From NCBI RefSeq assembly GCF_010501065.1, contig NZ_QVMM01000005.1, positions 62,001 to 126,000 of the forward strand: a stretch of 64,000 nt of DNA, read 5' to 3'. The notes below the pieces were generated by a model, which made no database searches, was not told the DNA's origin, and saw only the letters and a list, made by a program, of their open reading frames with translations. Each line of letters starts with the position of its first letter. Position 1 is the stretch's first letter. Source of the DNA: Dysgonomonas sp. 216 (lineage in GTDB: Bacteria > Bacteroidota > Bacteroidia > Bacteroidales > Dysgonomonadaceae). Shown one piece after another: positions 18,001 through 26,700 of the stretch. Both the position numbers and the translations under genes were made by a program.

Positions 18001-19442
18001 TCATCCTGTTTATATTGCAAATTTTCTATTACACCCTGAACCTTTACTCCTAAATTTTTAGAGGATAAGAGTATTATATTTGAGTGCATGCTTAATTGCT
18101 TCAATCCCGCTTCTGTACCTACAATAGGCTCCAGATTAAAATTATGGGTTTGTATATGCGCTTCGCCTTTTATGTCTTCAAATGTTGTGTCAGTCGAAGC
18201 TGTAGCAGCTAATTGTACCGATCCGATATTTGTCCATGCTTCGGCATCAATGTTCATTCGGCTTAATTTCCCGTTTAAATTTCCCTTTAGCCGAACGTCT
18301 TGAGCTGCATCTAATGCTTCGGGGGCGACAAAAGTTGAGTCGCCAATACGGGCAAAATCGGTTATAGCGACAGATGTGATCTTGAATTTGTCAATATCAA
18401 GACTCATTTGGTTTTCTCCGTAGTTGGAATAATCGGCAATAGACGCTTTTAGCTGAACGGATGTTTCTTCTCCATATTTCATTTCTAAATTATCCAACGA
18501 AATCGCAGGTAATTTACCCGAAACAGAAGATTTCAGTTCTAATTTGTTTCTGAGGTATTTCAGATTGGGAACAAAATAAACAACGTCGTTTTTTGATATT
18601 TCGGAATTTATATCGGCTTGAAATGATTGTTTGAATATGTTGAATTCGAAGTTGGTAATATCAAGTGTTGATTCGGGAAGAGTAAGTGTGAATTTTTTAC
18701 TCCAAAACATTCCGTTTTTCGACAGAACAACTCCTTCTAAATTGTCGATCTTAGCACCCGATTTTTCAGCTAGCGATAAGAATTTTATAGTTACATCAAG
18801 ATTTAGCGGATCGATAGAACTCAGGCTCAATTGCGTGTTAAAATCTCTGACAGAAATATGAGAAGAATTAAATACATGAGGTGTTTCGGGTTCGGAAAGG
18901 ATATCATAGTTTAACCTAACGTTTTTTAGCTCGATGTTTTCTATTGATATCTTCATCGGATTGTCCGAATCCTGAGCCGTAGTGTCGCTACTGGCAAAAG
19001 CATCAATTAAAAACTGAAAACTGAACGGTGCGTTAACCGAATCCTGATAAACGTTTACAACAGCGTTATCCAGATCGATCGAATTTATTTGCAGTTTATT
19101 ACCTAGCAACTTTAATACATTGATATTTACATCCAAACTCCCGATGTAAGCCAGCGTATCTTTTCGCTGATCTTCGATATAGACACCCTGCAAGCTAACG
19201 GTGTTGAATAATTTGAGGCGGGCTTTGTCGACAGATACCTCGGTATTAACAATGGGTTTTAGCTGCGATATGGCAAAATCTATAACTTTGTGTTGTACTG
19301 GCGGAATGAGTAGTAATATATACAATAAAAAGAACAGCCCAATGACACCTAAAACGATAAAAGACAATACTTTTAATATCGTCTTATAATATCTTTTTTC
19401 ACTTCGCTTTTCCGGTTTCTGTATACCTTTTTCTTCTTCCAT
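15018..19442 (-). CDS. tamB: TamB, translocation and assembly module inner-membrane protein
   Basis: A 1,474-residue AsmA-like bridge protein. A cytoplasmic charged N-terminus (MEEEKGIQKPEK) precedes one transmembrane helix (about residues 25-50, IVLGVIGLFFLLYILLLIPP). A very long periplasmic beta-rich region with many Asn/Asp/Ile repeats follows, consistent with a hydrophobic groove. The C-terminal DUF490/TamB domain (about 1,050-1,450) includes RLQNIKTLNFNIREGS and the ATGSFYPTN region. I chose the ATG at 19442; the longer frame starts with TTG at 19496. Size fits the family (1,200-1,600). It lies with tamL in one run, so the two partners are probably co-expressed. Confidence 0.88.
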   Translation of the reverse strand: MEEEKGIQKPEKRSEKRYYKTILKVLSFIVLGVIGLFFLLYILLLIPPVQHKVIDFAISQLKPIVNTEVSVDKARLKLFNTVSLQGVYIEDQRKDTLAYIGSLDVNINVLKLLGNKLQINSIDLDNAVVNVYQDSVNAPFSFQFLIDAFASSDTTAQDSDNPMKISIENIELKNVRLNYDILSEPETPHVFNSSHISVRDFNTQLSLSSIDPLNLDVTIKFLSLAEKSGAKIDNLEGVVLSKNGMFWSKKFTLTLPESTLDITNFEFNIFKQSFQADINSEISKNDVVYFVPNLKYLRNKLELKSSVSGKLPAISLDNLEMKYGEETSVQLKASIADYSNYGENQMSLDIDKFKITSVAITDFARIGDSTFVAPEALDAAQDVRLKGNLNGKLSRMNIDAEAWTNIGSVQLAATASTDTTFEDIKGEAHIQTHNFNLEPIVGTEAGLKQLSMHSNIILLSSKNLGVKVQGVIENLQYKQDELRNIRFNAEYSPSKTGGWVNANLPMGKIDGKAWMIQGRNKDIEFDINIRDLLVDYFYNNPMWENPKLNVSLKGNFKGADISHLSGTALVDSLWLRGDNLNFVPGQFRLQSGNNDTGKRFINLSSSFLDASILGDYYLEELPAELTNIMSTYLPSFFAENKRLKKYKNKFDIAVTIKNTENLSKIFDLPATIITPATITSTVNTVDKRINLSADIPLIRFNNMEVQNTRIGLYNTDTNLGFDASLRLPQDTSAMDLALDIDVKSDTIKTLMSAVNKGSEVSLDGKFNAHAHFREEGNELVSYLKILPTNVNVGKFPLAILPAEIENKGNRTQISGVGLALNNKKYFAIDGVVSDNKEDTVGIYFDHSQIGDILTAFNINNISAELNGEVFLTNVLGPPELYTKDLALADMIIFGDTLGTLNLESNWNNTQQAINFDAQLVNKLSNSRINGHVCTVKDSINMNVDIDRFSLNWIEPFMAGVLNDLSGSISSKMNINGSIAAPKASGWLGFNDTHIGIDYTNVNYHISDTIAVNPTQIGFDNLTLFDENNNKATVQAVISHNNFKDINYTLNMKIKNLLLLNTPNRTDSLFYGRLSASGDVEVKGNADNIDVKLKNITNGRNSKMNIVIPQVSSASTYQSIVYINTPAEDSSAIITMPAKMETSLPLKLDMDVKVTPGLSLSVLLDPITGDALQMEGRGQINFSYDLQADKMQAFGDYIIEEGTVKLRLQNIKTLNFNIREGSKVTMAGDPMRSTFNITAYQRVRASLNTLDPSFENNRIYVDCELGIRGNMQKMELTYNVTLPDSNDDIRQKVNSIINTDQERIKQFAYLLATGSFYPTNNSGGNGNMVTGLWTSVASGALSKGLDSLLGGILGRQFQVGTEISSEDGSFSNVDMRVNVSTRLFDDKLKLNTNLGYRTDQTTTDENQFVGDFDVEYELTRTVQLKAFNRTNDRIYKQAETTQGIGIVYTKEAKKLKDLFRSTKRKRNKDQTKQKD

Positions 19443-19522
19443 GTACAGAACGTTTGTTCTTCGCCGTTTTAGTAACTTTTTACATAACAATTGCAAGTTA
19501 AGAAAAGTTTACCCAAAAGTTA

Positions 19523-19894
19523 TTAAAAACGAGATTGAGACAAACTTTCAGCCCATTCGGATTCATCGAAACCAACCAGAACAAACTTATCGCTAACCAC
19601 TATGGGGCGTTTTACCAACATGCCATTGGTAGATAATAGTTTAATCAGCTCTTCGGGTGATGCTGTTTTCACAACATCTTTTAAATTTTGTTCTTTATAT
19701 ATTCTGCCCGATGTATTGAAAAATTTATTTATGGGTTTGCCGCTTCTTGTTATCCAATCGGTTAACTCGGCAACGGTTGGGTTTTTGGTGGTTATATCGC
19801 GCACAACAACATTCACATTATTATTCGATAACCATTTGGCTGCTTTTTGGCATGTTCCGCATTTGGGGTATTGTAAGAATAAGATATTTTCCAT
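19523..19894 (-). CDS. ArsC/Spx-family thioredoxin-fold protein
   Basis: A 123-residue protein of the ArsC-like superfamily (arsenate reductase, Spx, YffB). The active site KCGTCQKA has a CxxC motif, typical of Spx/MgsR-like members; classical ArsC uses a single Cys in CGTSR. The segment INKFFNTSGRIYKEQNL and LVKRPIVV near residue 95 are hallmark family motifs. Because of the CxxC and lack of neighbouring ars genes, a redox role is as likely as arsenate reduction; the assignment cannot be narrowed from sequence alone. It lies 80 bases upstream of tamB. Confidence 0.82.
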   Translation of the reverse strand: MENILFLQYPKCGTCQKAAKWLSNNNVNVVVRDITTKNPTVAELTDWITRSGKPINKFFNTSGRIYKEQNLKDVVKTASPEELIKLLSTNGMLVKRPIVVSDKFVLVGFDESEWAESLSQSRF

Positions 19895-19933
19895 CTTTTT
19901 AGTTATTTTGAATAATTTCTTATTATCTGCAAT

Positions 19934-20917
19934 TTAGCGGCGAGCTCCGTTTCCTCCAACTTCCTGTAAAGTATGTTCTTTGCCATTTAGGTCGACAAAC
20001 ATAAGTTTTCCCCTTTTCTCAACAAACGCATGCCCACGAGGCGAGAACCGACTGATATTATCGTAGATAGGAGGAATAACTAAACCGTATATAGTGACAA
20101 AACCATTTAGGTTTCCTTTTTTCACAGCAATAACCCCCAGATCGTCCTGAGCGAAAACTATTTTATCATAGTCGGCAGGTATACATTTATTATTTATTAT
20201 GAAACCTAATTTTCCGGCTCTTTTCAAAACCATATATCGCTTATTCGAACAGTCTAATTCGTCATACAATGGTTCTGCAATGGTGTGCCCCGAAATATCC
20301 ATAACCCCTATTTTACCCTCTCTCACAACTTTATACAGATTATCGAAAGGCAGCTGCTCCAGTTTTTCGAAGTAGGCAGGTATAAGAGTGTTTCCCATGT
20401 CGTCGATAACTCCCATTTTACGTCCCGATCTCACTAGCAGAAGATTATCTGTTATGGGGATAATCTCATCGCAATCGGATACCGAAGAAACCGTTTGCCC
20501 GAATTTCGAGAAAAGCCCTCTTTTTCCGTTTATACCAACAGTTTCCCACAAAAAGGAAGTTAATTGCTTTAATGAACTGTGTTCGGCCGGAAGAAGGACA
20601 CCGTTAAAGACATTAACAACCCCCCATAAGCCGTTTTTCATAACCTTGAAATGATCGTCGCCAAATAGCTGTATGTCTTCGTACTCGATAGGTAGAATAG
20701 TTTTTCCGTTTTTCGAAACCACTCCTATTTTCTTATCTTTTTCAGCAAGAAAAAAGCCGTCTTTTAACGGATGCATATAATCGAACGATGGTTTTAGTAC
20801 TACCTTATCGTTAACTTTGAGCCCGAATTTTTCGTTTTTTTCAAATACAACAGTCGTCTGAGCGTGTAACGATAATACTAAAAGAGATGTTATAACAAGA
20901 ATAATGTTTCTTTTCAT
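19934..20917 (-). CDS. Exported WG-repeat protein
   Basis: A 327-residue exported protein (signal peptide about residues 1-20, ending LHAQ) built almost wholly from WG/KWG beta repeats. Units such as GLWGVVNVFNGVLLPAEH, KIGVVSKNGKTILPIEYEDI and KMGVIDDMGNTLIPAYFEKL recur seven or eight times with a period of about 40 residues. Start chosen at ATG 20917; an upstream TTG adds only four residues. WG repeats form an open beta structure, probably for protein or ligand binding; no specific role is known. A TAACTTTG promoter element lies at 20975-20982. Confidence 0.8.
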   Translation of the reverse strand: MKRNIILVITSLLVLSLHAQTTVVFEKNEKFGLKVNDKVVLKPSFDYMHPLKDGFFLAEKDKKIGVVSKNGKTILPIEYEDIQLFGDDHFKVMKNGLWGVVNVFNGVLLPAEHSSLKQLTSFLWETVGINGKRGLFSKFGQTVSSVSDCDEIIPITDNLLLVRSGRKMGVIDDMGNTLIPAYFEKLEQLPFDNLYKVVREGKIGVMDISGHTIAEPLYDELDCSNKRYMVLKRAGKLGFIINNKCIPADYDKIVFAQDDLGVIAVKKGNLNGFVTIYGLVIPPIYDNISRFSPRGHAFVEKRGKLMFVDLNGKEHTLQEVGGNGARR

Positions 20918-20974
20918 TGATTTTTGCAAGAAGCTTTATGTTAAGTCTATAATATGATGTCTGTTTTAAAGATT

Positions 20975-20982
20975 CAAAGTTA
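20975..20982 (-). promoter_or_regulatory. -7 element upstream of the WG-repeat gene
   Basis: Minus strand TAACTTTG fits TAnnTTTG, 58 bases before the start at 20917. It may drive the run WG, arsC-like, tamB, ABC, pdxB, tamL, patatin, which are all on one strand with short gaps. Confidence 0.5.
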
Positions 20983-21078
20983 ATAGTTTTTTGTGGTTCA
21001 ATGAAGTTAAAAATTCTTGTTATGTAGGAAACAAAGTGTTGCATTTGATTTAGAGCGGCATTAAGCCAATTCTTTGTT

Positions 21079-21086
21079 TATCTTTG
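21079..21086 (+). promoter_or_regulatory. -7 element upstream of the M16 peptidase
   Basis: TATCTTTG fits TAnnTTTG and faces away from the WG-repeat gene, about 90-105 bases before the M16 start. No TTTG at the usual distance. Confidence 0.45.
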
Positions 21087-21173
21087 TGTTCCAAATGAGG
21101 TTTGTTGCAATGAATACCTACAGCTGCAATTTCACTGTTTTGTATTTACCGGCAAAGGGGAACCTCGTTTTTC

Positions 21174-22415
21174 ATGCAAATAGTTATACGAATGTCCGAT
21201 TATCAATCATATACACTAAAAAACGGTTTGCGAATTATTCATAAACCGTTATTGACAAATGTTTCGTACTGTGGATTTTTTATCAATACAGGCACAAGAG
21301 ACGAACTACCGAGTGAGCACGGTATGGCTCATTTTGTTGAACATATGCTTTTTAAAGGCACAAAAAAACGGCGTTCGTACCATATTATAAACAGGATGGA
21401 AGCTGTTGGCGGAGAATTGAATGCTTACACCAACAAAGAAGAAACTGCTATTTATTCGGTTTTTCTTGAGCCGCATTTCGAACGTGCTTTCGAATTGCTT
21501 ACCGATCTTACTTTTAATTCGGAGTTTCCCGAAAGTGAAATAGAAAAAGAAATTGATGTTATTCTGGACGAAATAAATTCGTATGAAGACAGCCCCTCGG
21601 AATTGATTTTTGATGATTTTGAAAATCTTATTTTTAACGGCTCTCAATTAGGGCATAATATATTGGGAGATGCGGCTTCTCTGAATACTTTCGATTCGAA
21701 TAAAGCAAAACGTTTTGTTGCGCAAAATTATAAGTTCGATAATATTGTGTTTTTCTCGTTGGGGCAAACCAATTTTAAGAAGATAGTAAGGCTTGCCGAA
21801 AAATATTTGTCGCATTTACATACCTCAGAGCACACCAGTAATAGGGTTATACCGATCAATGCTCCTATAGTGAAACAGATTGTAGAAAAAGATACAACAC
21901 AGGCGCATGTGCTTATTGGTAGTCGGTCGTATAATCTGCACGATAAAAAGAGGAAAACGTTATCTCTGCTCAATAATATATTAGGTGGTCCGGGTATGAA
22001 TAGCCGCCTTAATATATCGCTTAGGGAAAAACGGGGTTATGTTTATAATGTAGAGTCGAGCGTAACATCGTATACCGATACGGGTTTTATGTCTATCTAT
22101 TTTGGCTCTGACAAACAGAATGTCGATAAATGTCTAAAACTTGTATATAGCGAGTTGAAGAAGTTGAGGGATAGTAAACTAAGTACGTCCCAACTTGTTG
22201 CGGCAAAAAGACAATTGATAGGGCAAATAGGGATTTCGACGGATAATCATGAAAATTTATCGTTGGTTTTGGGCAAAAGCTTTATGCACTACAATCATTT
22301 TGACAGCTTAGCTGAAACTGGAAGAAAAATAGAGTCGATATCGGCAGCCGATCTACAGGAAGTTGCCAATGAGATATTGGATGAAGATCGATTATTTTAT
22401 TTAATCTATAAGTAA
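21174..22415 (+). CDS. M16-family zinc metallopeptidase
   Basis: A 413-residue peptidase of the pitrilysin/processing-peptidase family. The inverted zinc motif HFVEH (HxxEH) lies near residue 51, and the third ligand Glu is in the VILDEINSYEDSP stretch about 75 residues later. The second, inactive-type M16 C-terminal domain (around ILGGPGMNSRLNISLREKRGYVY) is present, so this is the standard two-domain form. No signal peptide is seen, suggesting a cytoplasmic or periplasm-facing role I cannot settle. An alternative start, MSDYQSYTL at 21192, removes six residues. Confidence 0.88.
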   Translation: MQIVIRMSDYQSYTLKNGLRIIHKPLLTNVSYCGFFINTGTRDELPSEHGMAHFVEHMLFKGTKKRRSYHIINRMEAVGGELNAYTNKEETAIYSVFLEPHFERAFELLTDLTFNSEFPESEIEKEIDVILDEINSYEDSPSELIFDDFENLIFNGSQLGHNILGDAASLNTFDSNKAKRFVAQNYKFDNIVFFSLGQTNFKKIVRLAEKYLSHLHTSEHTSNRVIPINAPIVKQIVEKDTTQAHVLIGSRSYNLHDKKRKTLSLLNNILGGPGMNSRLNISLREKRGYVYNVESSVTSYTDTGFMSIYFGSDKQNVDKCLKLVYSELKKLRDSKLSTSQLVAAKRQLIGQIGISTDNHENLSLVLGKSFMHYNHFDSLAETGRKIESISAADLQEVANEILDEDRLFYLIYK

Positions 22416-22589
22416 AAAAACGAGCATTAGGTAATTTTAACCTTTCCGCAAAACATTGCGACACAATGAACTATCGTTCACTTGTATCGCAAACGCCTTA
22501 TTTTCTTGCTAGTAGCCATTGATATTATAATAATACTTATTATTTTTACCCCCGATTAATTACTTAATTATTAATTAAATTTTAAACTT

Positions 22590-23189
22590 ATGAAAAAAAT
22601 TTTATTCGCTCTAGCACTATCTCTAGGTGTTGTTACTACAGCTTCGGCATTAGAACCAGGTAAAATGTGGGTTGGTGGTTCAGTAGGTCTTTCTTCTACA
22701 AGTGTAAAAGTTGGTGAATTTGATGAAGATTATCTGAACTATAAAATTTTACCAGAATTTGGTTACGTGGTTAATGATAAAATTGGAGTTGGTATAGTTG
22801 TTGGCTTCCAACAAACAGAAGTAGATATAGAAGACCTCTTAGCTAGTGAAGAAATCCAAGGTAAAGTGCAAGGGTTTGTTATTAATCCATTTGTACGTTA
22901 TTCTGTTTTAAAAGGAAGTATTGGTGGTATCTTTGTTGACGGAGGTGTTGGGTTTTCTCAAGCAAAAAATAAAGATACAGATTTGAAGGCTACGATATTT
23001 GATGTTGGATTTAGACCAGGTATAGCTTTGAATGTTTCGGACAAAGTTGTTTTAACTGCCAAATTTGGTTTCTTAGGATACCAAAATACAAAGCTATCAC
23101 CAAAAGTAGGCAATGATCTTAAAATCAATGAATTTGGTTTTGACTTCGATCTTAACAACTGTCTTTTTGGAGCAAGCTTCGTTTTTTAA
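22590..23189 (+). CDS. Small outer-membrane beta-barrel protein
   Basis: A 199-residue OmpX-like barrel. Signal peptide MKKILFALALSLGVVTTASA, then alternating strands (MWVGGSVGLSSTSVKV, KIGVGIVVGF, FVINPFVRYSV and so on) ending in GASFVF with a terminal Phe for BAM recognition. Codon use favours GGT/GTT and differs from its neighbours, which suggests high expression. The upstream 170 bases are AT-rich with no clear TAnnTTTG box. A strong terminator follows. Ligand and role unknown. Confidence 0.85.
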   Translation: MKKILFALALSLGVVTTASALEPGKMWVGGSVGLSSTSVKVGEFDEDYLNYKILPEFGYVVNDKIGVGIVVGFQQTEVDIEDLLASEEIQGKVQGFVINPFVRYSVLKGSIGGIFVDGGVGFSQAKNKDTDLKATIFDVGFRPGIALNVSDKVVLTAKFGFLGYQNTKLSPKVGNDLKINEFGFDFDLNNCLFGASFVF

Positions 23190-23211
23190 GGCATAATGCT
23201 ATTATACAAAC

Positions 23212-23241
23212 AAAAAGGTGTACAGTAAGTACACCTTTTTT
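23212..23241. terminator. Bidirectional terminator between OMP gene and trxA
   Basis: A perfect 12-base stem (AAAAAGGTGTAC with its complement) and 5-base loop AGTAA. A T run follows on both strands, so it can end the OMP transcript (+) and trxA (-), whose stop is at 23266. Confidence 0.9.
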
Positions 23242-23265
23242 ATTTGATACTATCTGATTAATAAC

Positions 23266-23583
23266 TTACTTCAATAAATTATTAATTTTTTCTACTAATG
23301 CCGATTTTTGGGCTGCCCCAACTTGTTTATCTACCACTTCTCCGTTTTTGATAAATAAAATTGTAGGTATATTGCGTATACCATACTTCGAAGTAATGTC
23401 GTCATTATTATCAACATCTACTTTCCCAATTGTAACTTTGTCGGCATATTCGTTAGCCAATTCTTCGATGATAGGGCCTATCATACGGCATGGACCACAC
23501 CATTCTGCCCAAAAATCAATAACAACAGGCTTGTCCGATTTCAATAGTTCTTCAAAAGTTGCATCTGTAATTTCAAGTGCCAT
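23266..23583 (-). CDS. trxA: Thioredoxin
   Basis: A 105-residue cytoplasmic thioredoxin, the general disulfide reductant. The active site WAEWCGPC is canonical. The buried Asp (VIDFWAEW), the cis-Pro (RNIPTILF) and the C-terminal Gly-containing strand (DKQVGAAQK) are all present and the length is standard. It lies downstream of dnaE on the same strand but has its own promoter at 23643-23672. A GAGAGGAAA stretch just before the ATG is one of the few Shine-Dalgarno-like sites in the window. Confidence 0.95.
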   Translation of the reverse strand: MALEITDATFEELLKSDKPVVIDFWAEWCGPCRMIGPIIEELANEYADKVTIGKVDVDNNDDITSKYGIRNIPTILFIKNGEVVDKQVGAAQKSALVEKINNLLK

Positions 23584-23642
23584 AATGTAATTTCCTCTCT
23601 ATTTCTTTATATATAATTATTCTTCAGTTCTAAATTTGTACG

Positions 23643-23672
23643 CAAAAATAATCAAACAATTTGATATGCAAA
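23643..23672 (-). promoter_or_regulatory. trxA promoter
   Basis: Minus strand TTTG (23669-23672), 18 bases, then TATTTTTG (23643-23650): both Bacteroidota sigma-ABfr boxes with standard spacing, about 60 bases before the trxA start. Confidence 0.75.
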
Positions 23673-23745
23673 ACAACAATAGTTTTAGCCGGTCATTACC
23701 TTTGCTAAAATATAACAATTGTGTTGTTTATAAAGTTCGACAACG

Positions 23746-26700
23746 CTAATTAACTTTAAATACTATACTATCGTTACCTTCCAGATAGTCGATCAAATCT
23801 TTATGTACATTTATTTTCAAGCTTCGGGCAAATAACTCGATCTTCATATTTCGTTCTCCGTCTACAACATCAAAATAGAGAAGGGTATTACCTTCCGTAC
23901 CTTTCAATAAGGTAGACAACTCGTCTATCATTTGGGCATTTAAATCGTGCAAAGGTAATGCAATGGTTATTTTTTCAACCAATTGATCTTTTACGTCGGG
24001 TAAAAGACTTATCGAATTTATTTTTAATTCGAATTGGGTTTGGTCGAATTTTCGTGGTTGTATTCTTCCTTTTACATATATATATAGCCCTTTGCGTCCA
24101 TAACGTCCGAAGTTAATATAATCGTCGCCAAACAATGCAACCTCTCCGCTGCCATTAAAGTCTTCAACCTTTATTATCATGTAAGGATGCCCTCTTTTGG
24201 TAATTCCTTCCCTTATATCCGATACTAGTCCGCCAAAATTTATTTCCTTGTTCTGATGCGCTTCTTTATCCTCCAGCTCGGTAACCGAAATATTACATAC
24301 ATATTTTAGTATAATTGTATATTCGTCAAGAGGATGAGCAGACAGGTATATACCTATAAGTTCGCGTTCTTTACCTAGGCGTTCCAGATCAGACCACTTT
24401 TCGGCCTGAGGAATATCAGGGCGGGCAATATCGAAAAATGTGTCGTCCCCAAATAGCGAGTTCGTAGCCTGCGATTTATCGGCCTGATATTTATTGCCGT
24501 AACGAATAAGCATATCAATAAAGGTTTCGCCTTTTACACTTATAGCAAAAAACTGTTCGCGACTAATTTCCACGAAGTTGTCAAATGCTCCGGCCAAAGC
24601 CAGACCTTCTATATTTTTCTTATTGCACGATGTTAGATTTATACGTTCGACAAAGTCAAATATATCCTTGAAGGGTCCGTTTGCATTTCGTTCTTCTACA
24701 ATATTGTTTACGGCGCCTTCGCCCACGCCTTTGATTGCAGCAAGTCCAAAGCGTATATCGCCCGCCTTATTTACCGAGAATTTGAGGAACGACTCGTTTA
24801 CATCGGGCCCCAACACGTTAATCTCCATGGCTTTACACTCGTCCATGAATTTTGTGATTTCGGTAATATTCGACAAGTTTCGCGACAGTACTGCAGCCAT
24901 GTATTCCGAAGGGTAATTGGCTTTTAGCCACGCTGTTTGATAAGCAACCCACGAATAACATGTTGCATGCGATTTATTAAAAGCATACGATGCGAACTTT
25001 TCCCAGTCGCCCCAAATTTTATTTAGTATTTTTTCATCGTGTCCGTTCGCTTTCCCCCCCGATAAGAATTTTTCTTTTAGGGCATTCATCTTGTCGATGA
25101 GCTTTTTACCCATAGCTTTACGTAACTCGTCGGATTGTCCGCGGGTAAAATCGGCTAATAGTCTCGATAAAAGCATGACCTGTTCCTGATACACTGTAAT
25201 GCCATAAGTATCGTCCAGATACCGTTCCATAATGGGGATATCGTAAACAATCTCTTCCCTGCCATGTTTGCGGGCAATAAACGATGGAATATAATCCATT
25301 GGCCCCGGACGGTAAAGGGCATTCATGGCAATAAGGTCTTCAAACTTGGTAGGTTGAAGTTCCTTCAGGTATTTTTGCATACCGGCAGACTCGAACTGGA
25401 ATGTTCCGGTAGTTTTTCCTAAGCTATATAATTCGTAGGTTTTTTCGTCTTCGAGCGAAATTGTGTCAATATTTATTCGTTCGCCGGTAGTATGATAAAT
25501 ATTCTCAAGGGCTTCTTTGATAATCGATAGGGTTTTCAAGCCTAAGAAGTCCATTTTTATCAACCCCGTTTCTTCGATAACCGAACCTTCGTATTGCGTT
25601 ACAAGTATAGTCTCTCCCGACTCCTTATCTTCTGCCGTACTTACAGGCACGATGTCGGATATTGCTTGCTGCCCGATAATCACACCACAAGCATGCACTC
25701 CGGTGTTACGAACGTTTCCTTCAAGCATTTGGGCATACTTCAAGGTATCGGTCATAACCTTGTCGTGGCTGTTCATTGCCTCTTTCAACTCAGGAACATA
25801 TTCGATAGCATCCCTCAGTGTAACTTTCTTTTTGTCGGGTATTTTATCCGGCACAAGTTTGGCCAACCTGTTCGATTCGGCAAGTGGCAATTTCTGAACA
25901 CGGGCAACATCTTTGATTGCCGATTTTGTTGCCATTGTACCATAGGTTATTATATGGGCAACTCGTTCCTGTCCATATTTTTCGGTAACCCAGCGCAGCA
26001 CTTCTCCTCGTCCGTCATCATCAAAGTCCACATCGATATCAGGCATCGATATACGATCGGGGTTAAGAAAACGCTCGAACAGCAAATCGTACTTTATAGG
26101 GTCTATATCAGTGATTCCAAGACAGTAAGCCACAGCCGACCCGGCAGCCGACCCCCTTCCGGGACCTACGGCAACACCCATACCACGTGCAGCAGTAATA
26201 AAATCCTGAACAATGAGAAAATAACCGGGAAATCCCATCTTTTTCATTGTATCGAGTTCAAAACTAAGGCGTTCTTTAGTATCTGCGTTCATGTCTTCTC
26301 CGTAGCGTTTTACCGCACCAATCATTGTGAGGTGTTCGAGATAGTCGGCTTCGAGTTTAATACGGATAACTTTATTGTAGCCTCCTAAACGCTTATAAGT
26401 ATCTTCGGTAAATTCTTCGATAAGATCAGCTTCGCTGTATTTTGCTTTATATTGCTCTTCCGTCCCAAACGATGGATCAATATCGAAAAATGGCATTAAA
26501 GGACCTGAGTCGATAGAATATATCTCAATTTTATCAGCTATTTCATTTGTTGTAGCAAGAGCTTGAGGCATATCGCTAAAAAGCTGATTCATCTCGGCTG
26601 TAGTTTTTAGCCATTCTTGCTTTGTATACATCATCCTTTTCGGATCGTCGAAGTCCTTGCCTGTACTTAAACAGATAAGCCTGTCGTGAGCATCGGCGTC

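Noticed and set aside
19934..20917. WG repeats as a possible DNA repeat or CRISPR-like array
   Set aside because: The repetition is at protein level (about 40 residues) and degenerate in DNA; there are no constant repeats with variable spacers.
25594..26388. 264-residue ORF antisense to dnaE
   Set aside because: It overlaps the conserved catalytic region of dnaE on the other strand, has no recognisable domain and its composition follows the complementary frame of dnaE.
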